Shown: piece after piece, positions 21,772-34,100 of the stretch
How positions within the stretch are numbered: the first letter of the stretch is position 1
How the letters are laid out: each line of letters opens with the position of its first letter
Assembly: GCA_026770025.1 (NCBI GenBank)
Contig: JAMXDE010000016.1
Span: 1,302,001 to 1,366,000 of the forward strand
DNA: 64,000 nucleotides
Source of the DNA: Craspedostauros australis
Lineage: Eukaryota; Bacillariophyta; Bacillariophyceae; Mastogloiales; Achnanthaceae
Reading direction: 5' to 3'
The notes under the pieces: model-generated
Told to the model about the DNA's origin: nothing
Database searches by the model: none
Seen by the model: only the letters and a program-made list of their open reading frames with translations
Made by a program: the position numbers and the translations under genes

Positions 21772-23582
21772 GAACACTCTCGTCCACTCTGCGTCTGGCC
21801 TTATTGCTGGAATCTCTGCCTCTCGCGACAGCCTTGACGATGACAACATGGTCCTCTTGCCACAGGTTGCGCAGACCAATGGACTGCTCCGTCATATCAC
21901 ACTCATGGCCGATCGTGGGTACAACAGTGAAGATATGACTGCAATCTTGATGGAAAAGGATGCCGACCTCGAGGGCACACACAAGCGCTGTGGATATCTT
22001 CCATTCACTTTCGACGGTGTGTCATTTGGGCACGAGCAGATTGACGTCAGCAACAATGGACCACGGCACCTGCAAATTGCAGTAACCAACAGCATCAGTA
22101 AGAAACAACTTACCTGCTACTCCTACCGTCACAACAAGAAAAATGTTCTAGCCTTGTCCACAAAGGCCCCGCGGTTCCAATGGGACCTCAACCTCCTCCA
22201 TCAACGGGATCTGCGCATGTACCAAGACATGGTAGCCAAGAAGGATGGAGACAATCCAAGATCTCCGCTGTACCCTCACTACTTCCAAGGTGCCTTGATC
22301 AACCTGAAGCTGTCATCAACAGTGGCGGCCGCGGCCTCCCTGCCTCAGAACAATCCCCTGAGTTGCGCTGCCACCACAGCAGAAATGGTTCAGGAACGCT
22401 GGGCAGGAAAGGTATGGGATCTTCACGTCGACGGGCTGACGTGCGAGCAGGGTGATCACCTCTGGTTCATGCAGAGGCGGTTTGCCTTTACGAGCACATC
22501 AACCTACCACATTATCGACGCCATTCTCAGCAGTGGTGAATGGTGCAACTCCAACAACCAGGCAACCTTCAACCAGGCTGCATGGGAACAGGTTGGTCGC
22601 TACATTGGCTTCGACGTCGATGGCAAGAAGCAGCAGTACACCAACGACGTCGCAACAGAGAGTACAAGAATGAAAGCTGTGATGATGTACCAACAGTTGA
22701 CAGACCCTGCACAGGATTCAAGGGATCTCGAAGCAAGTCTTCTCAGGGCAGAAGAAGATACAGACGCCATCTCTGACGGGGACCTGACCGCTCTCATGCA
22801 CCTGTTCTATGGGAATAAAATCAAGCGCCGCCGACCAACGCAATTCAAGACGCTTCAAACTGTACTGGAGGAAGAAAACAAGGTGCGGCGACGATTCGTG
22901 GCTTTCACTGAAGCCATTCTAAAGAAACGATTACTAGGTCGACTGCCAAAGTCCAAGCTAGACAAAGACATGAAAAGCACACTGATGGACAGGATGGTGA
23001 CATTGGAGCTCATCGATATGGAGAAACGCCTGGAGCCAGCGACCTCCTCCACTGAAACAACTGGTGACACGCCATGGATGCAAGCACCGAAGTACAAGGT
23101 CACAACCATGCAGCTACAATCGTGGTTTATGAAGGGGTTGAAAGGCAAGGCAGCAAAGAATGCGAAAATCGGACATGCAAATGAACTCCCACTCATGAAG
23201 GCAGCCATGGAGTGTGTTGGGGTTGGTGGTGATGCTCGTCGTGTGAAAGCCGCATACCGTGCTGGCATTGTGGCCAAAAGCACAGAGAAGTACGCTCGAG
23301 CTTCCGTGGACTTCCTGGCCATTGTGGGAGACCCACTGGATGATGGCACAGACGAGGTGTTCGTCGTGGAGATGAAGACGCGCACAAAGACGAATACAGA
23401 AGACAGAGAGAAGCAACAACAGCGCAATGCAAGCATTTCGTTCGGTTTCAGTGAGGACGAGCATGTCTTTCGCGATGCTGAGGGAGAGGCATGGCGGGCA
23501 ATGTTCCAGCACAAGTCAGAAATGATCCAGCTGTTGCATCATTCGTACGTCTTCGGGGTGCCTGGTGCGATGGTCGTAATTG
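21772..23582 (+). CDS. T1 transposase-nuclease, exon 2 (second DDE Asp and PD-(D/E)XK nuclease)
   Basis: The open frame 21758-23590 enters from the E LTR; true exon sequence begins at the target duplication. Numbering the spliced protein, LMADRGYNS places the second catalytic Asp near 366, as in the DRGY motif of IS4-like transposases. GTHKR and YLPFTF follow, then WFMQRRFAFTSTSTY, the region where the third acidic residue would be expected. From about 785 a nuclease-like fold is read: GHANELPL (Glu about 790), ASVDFLAIV (Asp about 832), VVEMKTRT (Glu 852, Lys 854), then MFQHKSEMIQLLHHSYVFGV. This order Glu, Asp, Glu-x-Lys, Gln is that of YqaJ/lambda-exonuclease enzymes. Family assignment is by motif only. 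The exon ends at ATT-G before GTACGT. Confidence 0.75.
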
Positions 23583-23712
23583 GTACGTGATCCGGCGCAG
23601 TTGGATTGTGTGCAACGCAACAGTCCCAACATGATATACTCACATCACCTGCCCTTGGTCTCCGCTACTGGCTGCAATCGCCATACTACCAATGCACTCA
23701 TGTTGCTGGTAG
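23583..23712 (+). other. T1 intron 2
   Basis: 130 bp, GTACGT..GGTAG. Splicing turns VVIG + stop into VVIGGSTAEIL, fusing two overlapping frames in register. A TACTACC motif about 35 bp before the acceptor could be the branch site. Predicted only. Confidence 0.65.
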
Positions 23713-25070
23713 GTGGTTCGACGGCTGAAATCCTTAGATCCCTCTCAACAAGATTCAAACCATCTCTCCTGCAATCTTATGGTATCGTCTTGAGGGATAT
23801 GTATCGGCTGGGTTTGACGTTTGCGTACACTGACGAAGGTGTGCACCCGACTTCGACGTCCTCGGGCAAGATGTTGGAGGAGTATCTTCTCTCGGATAGA
23901 CACGGCAACAAGAAAGGATCTGGCGGTCACCACATTGCTGCCCTGACAAAAGAAGATGTCTTTCACCAGCTATATATCTGGAGGGCATGTCAGGAGTTGG
24001 CAATACCAGTTCCAAGAACACACACTTTTGTTCCAGGCGTGATTGCACGGTGGAACGGATTCAAGGGTGGCTCGGATGTGATGACGCGTATGATTCGGCA
24101 GCACCAACCTCACCCACCATATTCTACTTTTCAGTGTAATGCTGTGGTGCGAATCTTGGAGGTAGTGATGCTGTTCCTTCACAAGCTCATGCATTACTGC
24201 TGCACACCGGACATACATACCAATGCAGATCTGGATGCAACGCCAACCATCAGACACTACAGAAGCATGGTCAACAAGAGGCAATCCGTTGCTGCATCGA
24301 TGGAGATCTTATGCAGAGTGATGGGGGATACAGTGGCGTGGATGACTGAACGAGCTGCAGACGCAGAAACTTACATGCAGTGCACCCAGGCGTTCAACAC
24401 TGTCGCCCCTCCAGTGGAACCGAATGGAACACAGCGTGTGTACGATGGAAGACCCTCGCAGGAGAGAGCAAAGAAGCATAGTAATGACGAGATACGGAAG
24501 TTGCTGTCAATGACAGGCGATGCGCTGCCTCAGGAGGGTGTCGCTCTGAACGAACGCCTTGCAGAGGGCAACCATGAGCCGATCCATTGCGTGAAGGCTC
24601 GAAAAGAATGTGTCGTCTGCGGAGTACACACGAAATGGATGTGCATGGAATGTCACATGTTTGCATGTGTTGCCCCAACAGCAGGCCACATACGGTGGGA
24701 GAAGGATTGTGGAATCACAAGCAAATTGACAATGAACAACCTCGTTGTCGACAACGAAGAGATCATTGCATCGAACACATGTTATCGCATGCTGCATGGC
24801 GCAGACAGGTCATGGACAACGAAGGTGGAGAATGATTACAAGAAGTGGAATGCCATGAATAGCGCACAGAAGAAGCCGAAGGACAAGAATGTGCAGCCTC
24901 AAGCCCCTGAACCAAGATGCAACCGGCCACGGACTCGACTACAGAAGAAGCAGGAAAGGAAAAGAAGCAGGAGCCCCACAACCGACCTGCCAGTGCAAAG
25001 GAGACGAACTCGTGCGACGACAAGGCATCGCACCTTGGCAGAAGGCACTGGGCAAAGATCGAAACTGTGA
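23713..25070 (+). CDS. T1 transposase-nuclease, exon 3 (end of nuclease, Cys-rich tail, basic C-terminus)
   Basis: Continues GSTAEILRSLSTRF, probably the last strand and helix of the nuclease, then an alpha-rich region with GVIARWNGFKGGSD (about 1040). A Cys-rich segment CVVC-x6-CMEC-x4-C near residues 1222-1241 resembles the zinc-ribbon or RING-like tails of several eukaryotic DNA transposases. The last 90 residues are Lys/Arg-rich and would suit DNA binding or nuclear import. Stop at 25068-25070. About 350 bp of untranslated sequence follow before the subterminal repeats. The open frame extends upstream to 23580 only through a TTG and intron sequence, so that longer frame is not the gene. 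Confidence 0.75.
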
Positions 25071-25420
25071 AGATGGAGAGAAAGGGAGGGTGCACGTACG
25101 CTTGCTCGCAACTGACAGTAGCATCCGCGCCGAGATGCAACATTGGCACAAAAGCAAGCATAAACGGCTCCCACCAACAACACAAGCATGGCAAATGTAA
25201 GCAGGGTAACATCCAACGCAAATAGTAGTGAAGATTAGGACTGTACCAATGTAGATCGAAGTAAGATGGTGGTCTGACAGCTGAACAGTGCGCAAGGCAT
25301 TGACTCCCAGTCGATTCGCAGGGAATAATGAACTGGTCAGCCCAAGGGAGTTTTGTGGTGGTGAGTCCAACAAGTCGATGAGATTTGTTTGTCGTGTTAA
25401 ATTGCCACACTAATTCTCCA

Positions 25421-25515
25421 TTTGCGTCCTGACGCAAAAAGTCGAAAATTGTCTCGAGATTTGCGTCCTGACGCATCTTGGGTCCGTTATCGCGACGAAA
25501 AATCACCGTGGATAT
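25421..25515 (+). repeat. T1 right subterminal palindromes and TIR
   Basis: TTTGCGTCCTGACGCAAA at 25421 and a second, partly decayed copy at 25461, then the 18-bp TIR 25498-25515, inverted relative to 11761-11778. Confidence 0.85.
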
Positions 25516-25874
25516 TAGGTTCTCAGGGACGCGTCGACTTGTTCAGATATATTGGTTGTCGCGCTCGTTCGATTCACTCTGGGCTGGTGTGTTGCCATCG
25601 TCATAGGTCTCTCGGTTCCCGACCGTTATTGGGACATGGCCGAGTAGGCCACTGGATGAGGGTGCTTGGATGTCGCATAAGACAGGTAAGGCCATTGGGC
25701 TGTCCGAGTGCAACTGGTCGATTGCTAGGTTGCGGTTTGTCTGGTAGATGCTATTGGGGGTTGCGGCAATCATGGGTATCTTTGCACTTAATACCATTCC
25801 GGTTCCAGTCAGTCCTCATGGGAGCTGCGGTAGAACAGGGTATCTTTGCGAAGTCGTACCCCCGATTCCTGACA
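25516..25874 (-). repeat. Element C 5' LTR, right part
   Basis: 359 bp beyond T1. GTTGCGGCAATCAT-GGTATCTTT and GTCGTACCC..CGATTCCTGACA match the outer end of the D LTR, which fixes the boundary at 25874. Confidence 0.75.
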
Positions 25875-26566
25875 CAGACTATCACTGGACACGGTATCCA
25901 CCTCCGATGGGAGAAATTCTTGTTTTGGCGCGAAATCTTCCAACTTGATTGATCACCAAATCTGTTCTCCCCCTTTCTCTCTTCCATTCACGAATCCATC
26001 ATGACTCATTACATGACCGATCTGACTCACATTTCACCTCAGGAACTATATGCTCCCCAAATCCTTTCACTACAACATACCTCGATTCCTTCCATGCCAA
26101 TGACCACTACATCACTGTCGTAGTCTTGGCGCATAAATCCAACTTGCTTCAACTCAAGCAAAGGAATCCGAGAGTGAACTCCAGCCACAGCCATTGCTTC
26201 ATGACCACCTCCATTGAGTGTCATGACCTATACTGCAGTGTGTCTACATGTGAAGAGAGCAAGGAGCAACAATCAATGTCTGCCCTCAAGCACTGAACCA
26301 AGTACATCAGTGCAGGGTCCTATCAAGCTGTGTGACATCGTTTCTTCATCCTACCAACACTACTAGCCAACTCATAATAACCAGACAGAGATTAGTTCAA
26401 AAGCACTCATCTACTCATCGTTACAAGAACACATCTTCAATCCAGTACACCCCTCCTGAACTGCACTACACGGTTATCCCGAAACCGGCAGTTCGTGAGG
26501 CATCTCCTACCGATTCGCGCCGACTGAACCCGAATCCTAACTCCCATATACATGTACATCTTGACA
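25875..26566. repeat. Dispersed repeat X, copy 1; otherwise non-coding
   Basis: No gene recognised. 26295-26566 matches 52160-52433 in the same orientation at roughly 90 percent (AACCAAGTACATCAGTGC start in both). The stretch 25900-26300 is more weakly similar to the reverse complement of 52440-53110 (shared TTTTGGCGCG and GAACTATATGCTCC). The end CCCATATACATGTACATCTT resembles the outer end of the B LTR, so X may be a remnant of another LTR family. Confidence 0.5.
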
Positions 26567-26581
26567 TATCCCTTCATGACC

Positions 26582-27148
26582 TAAACGATATAATATATCG
26601 TTTAACGTTTTCAGTTTCAGTTATGTTAAATTTTGATGACAACATCTACATGTACAATACCATTTTCTTTACATAGTTCGAAAGCTCTTGAGCACAGCTT
26701 TCCCATGATTATTTTTAAGTTTTATGTTTCTTACCGCCATCTTATCGCTAATCGAGCCTGAAGTACTCGTGAACTAATTTTGCACCGCGGGACTGGACTG
26801 CAACTGATCAGCGAGGCTCCAATTGTGACGTTGGCGACATCAATTCCGTTTTTTTCACATCACACTCGCTGAAACCGCCGTTGCATTTCGCTTTCAGCGA
26901 TCCCTTCCTTTCCTCTTCGAAGGTTGTCATGTCCTCTCCTGTCCTTTCCGTCTTCATCATGTCATTCCTTCAAGCATCCATGGGTGCGGCAACGGCATTG
27001 CGTGTGCCTTTCACTTTCATCGCATGTTGGCTTCCTGATGACGACGAAAGCCACACCTTTCGCCAATGATGGAACTCACAATTTCATCACACACACGATC
27101 TCATCATCCTCGCATGATTAGTGCACCCACGCTGCCATGGTGACATCA
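26582..27148. other. Non-coding spacer
   Basis: AT-rich, with an almost perfect palindrome at 26583-26603 (AAACGATATA-ATATATCGTTT). No ORF resembling a known protein. Confidence 0.4.
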
Positions 27149-27360
27149 CCGCAACCCGCGCCGCAACCCGCACCGCAACCCGCACCGCAAGCCACACTGC
27201 AAGCTGCACCGCAACCCACACCGCAACCCGCGCCGCAACCCACACGGCAACCCACATGGCAACCCACACCGCAACCCACACTGCAACCCGCACCGCAACC
27301 CGCACTGCAACCCACACGGCAACCCACACGGCAACCTGCACTGCAACCCACACCGCAACC
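27149..27360. repeat. 12-bp minisatellite (CCGCAACCCRCA)n
   Basis: About 17-18 imperfect copies of a 12-bp unit run directly up to the B LTR. The unit length is a multiple of three and has few stops, so five reading frames are open across it; these are not taken as genes. Confidence 0.9.
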
Positions 27361-28152
27361 TGTTGGCAAGTTCCGCTTGCGGTAACCTACGATCGTGGAA
27401 GATGGTGTTGGTTGATAGTCGTCTGTTTGCTATTTCATTACTTGGCTACTCCGATACTCTCGGTGTACGCCGTTCTCTTGCCCGATGCTCTCGGCGCTTC
27501 AATCTGTTTTGTAGATTCGGTCTCCGACTATGAGTCGGTACGCGAGATCCTCTCTCGTTCCTCTCTGTATTCTCTCTCTCTCTTTCTCAACATCATGTGC
27601 TCATGCTACACGATACTCCGTGTTCGATGCGTACTCCGCATTCGACACTCTGTTCATTCAGTACTGGCTTCTACTCCATGAGTACTTACCATTTGAAGTT
27701 CATCTGCAGTATCCATGATCTTCATGGGTCATTGTATCTTCGTCTCCTGCTCTGACTTGGAGACAGCTGTCGACGTGGTGACATGTTGACATCCTGTCAA
27801 CGTCAGTAGGCGTCCTTCTGCTCTCCAGATGTCATGTTCCATTGGTGATGCAGCAGTCTGTCAGATGATATCGTCATCTGAGGTTTAGTTGGGAAGTACC
27901 TCGAGATTCTCTTGGTACCATTGATGCATGGACGGACGATCTTCTGATTCTCCCAGAAATCATTATTTGCAAATTTCCTCCAGAAATCTTGCCCCTTTTC
28001 GTGTGTTCCATTTCCCCTGTAATTCTGACGAATCACAGTATACTATCGACACGAATGTAGTTATACCGTCCAAGTGCGTATGAGAGAATAGCAGGTGAAC
28101 GATGCACATATACACGTACATCTTGATATATACTCACATGTACATCTCGACA
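27361..28152 (-). repeat. Element B 3' LTR
   Basis: 792 bp. Pairs with 34424-35215, from which it differs mainly near the U5 end (TTGCGG against TCACAG, and near 27513-27525). A solo copy lies at 51369-52159 on the opposite strand. Confidence 0.94.
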
Positions 28153-28172
28153 CCCTTCCTGTGTGCATTCGG

Positions 28173-31100
28173 TCATTCGAATGTTCTCGATGTGTCAAGG
28201 TACGACTTCTCATGTTCGCGTTGTAAGTCGGCCTTGATGTTCTTGGTGAATCCGTCGCTTGTGTTCTGCTCGGATTTGACGAAAATGATTTCGATGGTTT
28301 TGTTGATTACCATGTTCCTCACGTAGTGATGGCGCACGTCGATGTGCCGCGATCGTTGGGATGTTGATGGGTTCTTGGCGATGAAAATCGCTCCGATGTT
28401 GTCCACACGGACCTTGATCGGTGTCTTCACTGGGACGCCCACACTTTCGAGTAGCTGCACAACGAAGAAGATTTCCTTTGCCGCTTCGGAAAGGGCAACG
28501 TATTCTGCTTCGGATGAGCTGAGTGTGACGGCCTTCTGTGCCTTGGATCGCCAAAGGATTGGTACCTTGCACAGGTATAGGATGAACCCTCCTACGCTGA
28601 TTCTCGTGTTCTTGTCTCCTGCATATTCGCTATCACAGAAGAGCTCCATGTCCCAGCCGTCGTCGTCTGGACGTGCTGGATGGATCTTCAATCCATAGTC
28701 CTTTGTATCGATCACATACTTGATGATCCAATACATCTCCTTCATTGCGGCCTTGGTGGGCCCGATCAATACCTTGGAGAGTTCCTTCACAGGGTTCGCG
28801 ATATCTGGTCGCGAGTGCTTGATGAGGAAGAGTAGCATACCGACGCCTCGGCGGTATTCGGCATGTTCTTCTGGTCCGACCTTCTGCAGTTCGTTATCTT
28901 CGGATGGTCGTACGATGATTTGACCCGGGGTTCCTGGTGTCCCGTAGCGTTGCATCTTCTCAACCTTGGTTCCGAACTCTTCGATGAGATGTCGGATGAG
29001 ATGTGGTTGACGCAATGTCGCTCTAGTCTTGTCATGGTTCAGTTCGATGTTGCAGCTGAGGTAGTCTCCGAGTCCGCGCTCGATTGTCACCTTGAATTTG
29101 CTGCCTTGGATGTCCTTCAGGAATGTCTCCAGTGCCTTGGAGTCTCCGCAACAGAAGCAATCGTCCACGTAGATGGCCACGATCATGCTTCCTTCGTTCG
29201 TTTTCCTGTAGAACAGGCACGGGTCTGCTGCGCTCTGTTCGAAGTTGATATTCTTGAGGGTCGATACCAACATCTTGAACCATTGCCTGGCGCTCTGCAC
29301 AAGTCCGTAGATTGGCTTGTGTAGGGTCAGGGCTTCGTCTGGTTGATGATCCATCCCGTTGGGACAGTTCATGTAGATCTCCTCGTCGAGGTCTCCATGT
29401 AGGAATGCCGTTACGACATCGACGAGTGCGCAGTCCATCTTCTTGATTAGCATGATCACCATCATGACCCGATAGGTCACGTCATGGATGACGGGTGAGT
29501 AATGCTCTTGGAAGTCTACTCCTGCAACTTGTGAATAGCCACATGCAACGAGCCGTGCTCGATGTGTGCCGTCACGCTTTAGCTTGAAGACCCATTTGCA
29601 CTTGCAGCATCTGCGGCCGCGTGGGATGGCGTCTCGTTTGATCTTGCTATATACCTTGCGTGTATCCATGGAGTCGAACTCCTTCTTGATGGCTGCTCGA
29701 TATCCCTTTCGATGGATAGGATCTGGGTGATTGAAGGCTCCGTCGAACGTTGTAGGTTCGATGTGCTTCTCTGGTTCCTTGTTCTCGTCCTGCATCGACA
29801 ATCCGATGTCGATCGCTGGTCTCTCGGTGATGATTGCATTCATCCCATATAATCCAGTTGTGCTATGGTGAGTGATCTCAATCTCTCCTTCATCTGCAAT
29901 TTCTTCGTCATCTGTAGTTTCGTTGTTGGAATCATCGATCATCTCGTCGCTGAGTTCGTCACTCGCCTCATTGGATGATGGATCGCTCTCATAGCCTTCT
30001 TCCTTTCGGCCTCGTTCGTTGAAGTCTGCGAGCTCACGCAGAGCTCTGGGAATATTTTTCCCTGCAGTTGACTTGGGATTGGTTTCTCCCTTCCTGCCTC
30101 GTGATTCGTGACGTCGGATCCTCTCCTTTCTAGCTATGTCACGCTTGCTTGGTTTGCTCGGTGGAGGTCTGGATGGTGTGTCATGTATAGACCTCGCTGG
30201 TGTATTCGGAGGGGTGACACCTGTCTCATCATCGGCTTCGTCGCCGGAAGGTAGGATTTCGTCATCCTCATGATTGGATTCGCTCCGATCCTCCTCGTTA
30301 TTTCGGATTACTTGAGTCACTACTCCGTCGTCCTCATTATCCTCATCATCGCTGTCTGATAGGATGTAGCACCTGTTGCTGTCAGCAAAAGATACTCTCT
30401 TCGCTTCCGATGTTTGACGCGTTGCCGTCCTTGGCGTTGCTCCCTTCCGTCCGATGGTTGTGAAGCCATCTGCGTCCGTTGTTCCTGTTTCATTGGATAT
30501 GTTCGGTGCTGGTGCCCAGCCACGGAACTGTCCGTATGATTGGTTGAGCCACTTGATGTCCCGTGAACAGATGAGTGACTTGGTCGATGGTCTGTACATG
30601 TTGTAGACCCCTGATGCATGTTGGTGTGCATATCCAATGAACACCATCTCTTCTCCTCTGTTCTTGAGTTTGGCGGTGATCCCGCCGTAGGTAGTCTTCA
30701 CAACACCCACCTCTCCAAACGTGCGGAGTGCATCCGCATATGGTGGATCGTTACCGAAGAATTGTCGATGTGGTGACTCCTTCTGGTTCTTCGCGACGGT
30801 GATATTGGCGATGGCGGTGGCAGTGCTAGCAGCTGCTGCCCACAGGCCATGCCTATACTCTTCGTCGAGTTGTGCTCCGTTGAGCATGGAGCGGATCTTG
30901 GTGTAGAGGTACGCGAACTTGCGTTCTACTCTGCCATTCTGTTGCGGCGTGTTCGATGCCGTGTATTCGAATTTCACGTTGAGTCCTGCATCGATGAGAA
31001 TATCCTCCGAGGACTTGTTCTCTCCGCTGTTGTCACCTTGGAAGATGATCTGTTGGTCACCAGTCTGTGACTTGATCGTTTGAACGAATCGTTTGATGTA

Positions 31101-34100
31101 TCCTGGTTGATCACTTTTGTTCTTGAGAAAGAAACTCCAGCAGTGATCCGTGCAGTCGTCCACGATCAGGGTCCAGTAGCGTTTATCTCCGAAGCTTATG
31201 TGTTTAGTGTAACTAATGTCAATGAAGAGCCGTTCGCCACGGCGAGTTGCTCTCGGAATGGTTGCCTTCGGAATATTCTTCACTCTTGCGTTCGCGACCG
31301 CGCAGTCGCGACATACCGGCATCTTGCCGATGATCTTCCATCCATACTGAGCGGCCGTCCGCTTCATGGTCTCGAGTGGCGCGTGGCCGAGCATTCGGTG
31401 CAGGTTCACCGCGCTGATCTCCTTGTATGGATTCTTGATGATGGCTGTGCAAGCCTTGTCGTCGTCTGTCGGCATGATGGGGTGCATCTGCACTCCCGTG
31501 ATGAATCCGTTGGATGTGGGGAAGACTCGATCGAACACGATCTTCGTTCCGGATCCGTTGATGATGTCCATCAGAATGCCGTTGTTACCAAGCTGGTAAC
31601 CGTTGTACAGAGCCTTGTTCGTGGAGAAAAGGTTCACCGCCATTTTTTGGTGTGTACTTCACGTCATCGAGTCGGATGATGTGGCCAGTGTTGTCTCGCT
31701 GCTTGACCTTCAAGCGAATGGATCCCATCTTGGGAGAATCCAACTTCGTGCTGTCTCCCACTTGGACGAAGGACTTGATGTGCCGCACGTTGAAGAGAGC
31801 GGCGTCCGAGTTGACGATGTGACACGAAGCTCCGCTGTCGGCGAGCCAGGTGTCCTTGTTGACCTTGTCCTTGTATCTGGTGCTCAGCTCGTGGAACTGC
31901 TCCACGGCTGCCGCAGCTATCTCGTCGTTGAAGCTGCCGTCGTCGTCGTCTTCGTGGACTCCATCTTCGTTGTATGGATTGCGGTGCTCCTCGTCGTTCA
32001 TATCATCGGGTAGTTGCGCGTAGTCCGATGGAATCGTGTTGCTTCGATGTGATCCTGTGGCTGGATCGTATGGGTGGACGCGTGATCGCTCGCGTAAGAG
32101 CACGCGCATGCATCCTCCAAGGATGTAATGCAGATCCGTCTCTGGGATCGTTTCCGAATCGTTCCCTTCCAGTATGCGATTGATGATGATCGCATTGACG
32201 AGGATCTCTTCGATTGATTCGAAGTGCTCGGATAGGATGGATCCCATCATGTTCACCCATATTGGCATGAGTGCTCCTCGTGTGGTTCCTGGGAACACTC
32301 GCATCCCCGCTTCCATTACGGCGTCAAAGATGAGCTGCTTTTGGATTATCAATGCTGTTGCTGTTGCATTCGGGATGGTGCTGTGACGGAGGAGGCAATC
32401 GACGCTGTTAGGATCTTCAATGGATGGGAAGTCGATGTTCCCTGGGTACACGACACGCTCGTTTGGATTGAAGCTGTCGTTTGGATGATTGCCGTCCTCG
32501 GATTCGTCGCTGTCATCCTCGTCGAAGATGCCCGATCTGTTGTTCCCCGCCGCTGGAGGAGGCGGCGCTGCGCCGCGCTTCGTCTCGTCGTCTTCATCTG
32601 TGCCGTCCTCGTCGGCGTCGTCGTCGTCGTCATCGCTCATGGCCTCTTCGATGTCGCTATCGTTGGCCTCGTCCATCTCAGCTTCGTCGCCGTATGAACC
32701 GATCAGGTCGTGCGCGTTGAAGCAGCATTCGTAGCTCACTTCGCGTCTTGGATCCACCTCGTGGATGATGGGCTCCTCGCTGAGCCACTCCGGGATGATC
32801 TCATCATCCTGCACTTCGTCGTCACTCCCGACGTATTCGAAGTTATCGAAGAAGGAGTCTTCGATGTAGTTGTCGGACACCAACATGCAGAGCGGCATGT
32901 CCTTTGCTGAGAGTACCATCTCGTGCCCGCTCTTGTCGTGTCCTTGTGTTGCTGTGTTGGCCTGCTCGTCGGCCTTCTTCTTCTCGTTGAACTTCTTCTT
33001 TCGGCACTCCGCCTCGCGGTGCCCGAAGATGCCGCAGTAGTTGCACTTGCCCTTGAAACCGCTTCCCTTGTTGCGCTTTCCGTTCATCTTGTTGTTGTTG
33101 TTGTTGTTTTTCTTGTTGTTCGATTTCTTGCGTTCTGGGCAATCGGCGGATCTATGGCCATACACGCCACAGTTGTGACAAGTACCCTTGAAGTTACCGG
33201 TGCTTGTGAAGCCAGTGTCGTTGCTCTTCGTGTTGCTGTCTTGGAAGTCGTCGATGTACGCCTTACCTCCTTGATGAGTGGTGTATGCTGTGCGGAGTAC
33301 TCCTTTGATCGTGTTGATTGTGACCAGTTCCGGATTGAACGTGAGTTGGTGATGGAAATTCACAACGTGTGTTCTGTATTCCACGCTCACCGTGCTGAGG
33401 ATCTGCATGATCATCTCCTCGTCCGTGATCGTGTACTTGACATCGTGGAGACGCGATCGTAAACCTTCGAGTCGCGTGATGTAGATGTCGGGGTCCAAGT
33501 CTCTCTTCATCTTTTCGTTGTTGAATTGGCGCTTGAGTTTGATCTTCGTCGCCGCGTCGGATGGTCGGAACTTCTCCGCGAGAACGTTCCACGCTGCGTG
33601 TGCGTCTCCTTCGGGGTAGTCGTTGGAGATGCATTGGTTGATGTATTGGATGGCCTGCTTGCCTTTTCCTTTCTCTGCATCCATCATAAGGATCAGATCA
33701 CTGAAGCAGTCCCATCCCAGCTCGTAGATCTCCTCCATCGCTTCCTTGGCTTCACCGGCGGCTGCCGCGATCTCGCTCACTGTTGGCACCTTGGTCTTGC
33801 CCAACATCACGTCTCTCGTCTTCTGTGCACGAGCGTATGCCTTCGCTTGGGACTCCCATGCGCTGTAGTCTTCCTGTTCACCGCTGAACATCGGCGCCTT
33901 GATGCGTCGCTTGTTCATGTTGGCTGATGTCGCCATGTTGGTTCGTTGTTTCGTCGTTGGTGCGCTCGCGCCCTTGATTTCCGTCGGTTTCTGTGTTACC
34001 GATTCTTCGATTTTCGCTTGTTGTTTCGCGAGGATTGATTTGCTCACAAATTCTCCTCCTGGTGGTGTCTCACTTTTCCCACTCTGTTTGGCTGTGCGAA

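Larger units (their letters stand above)
11761..25515 (+). mobile_element. DNA transposon T1 with TIRs, encoding a DDE transposase-nuclease; interrupted by E
   Basis: Perfect 18-bp terminal inverted repeats ATATCCACGGTGATTTTT lie at 11761-11778 and, inverted, at 25498-25515. Inside each end are copies of the near-palindrome TTGCGTCAGGACGCAA (left 11781-11796 and 11849-11864, with a half copy near 11814-11825; right 25422-25437 and 25461-25476, the last incomplete). They look like transposase-binding sites. Without E and its 5-bp duplication the element is about 5.2 kb. It contains one gene of three exons reading rightwards. The target duplication is not certain: the ends read ATATCC..GGATAT, which would fit a 2-bp AT or TA duplication hidden in the terminus. 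TTCTC occurs left at 11756-11760 and again 4 bp beyond the right end. It sits in the LTR of C, on whose far side LTR sequence resumes. Confidence 0.85.
1..25874 (-). mobile_element. Ty1/copia retrotransposon C, partial, host of nested insertions A, T1 and E
   Basis: Minus-strand element of the same family as D: gag and pol align residue for residue and the LTR shares its ends, TGTTGGAAATCCGGGG and ATTCCTGACA on the plus strand. In plus coordinates the visible parts are pol 1-2016, gag 9889-11264, a leader 11265-11345, and a 5' LTR split into 11346-11760 and 25516-25874. A occupies 2017-9888 with a 6-bp target duplication. T1 occupies 11761-25515. The RT, RNase H and 3' LTR lie beyond the left edge. 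Bases 25875-25880 would be the right target duplication, but its partner is outside the window. C must be older than A, T1 and E, since all sit inside it. Confidence 0.9.

Noticed and set aside
27149-27360. CRISPR-like array.
   Set aside because: The unit is 12 bp with no spacers; nothing in the window has the repeat-spacer form.
27121-27681. Overlapping ORFs of 60-186 codons on both strands rich in TATHTA, QPAPQP or WVAVRVA.
   Set aside because: They are translations of a 12-bp minisatellite without stops.
31643-31648. Programmed +1 frameshift between the two B frames.
   Set aside because: The site is a simple A6 run between protease and integrase, not between gag and pol, and the closely related A reads through without it. 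A homopolymer indel is simpler.
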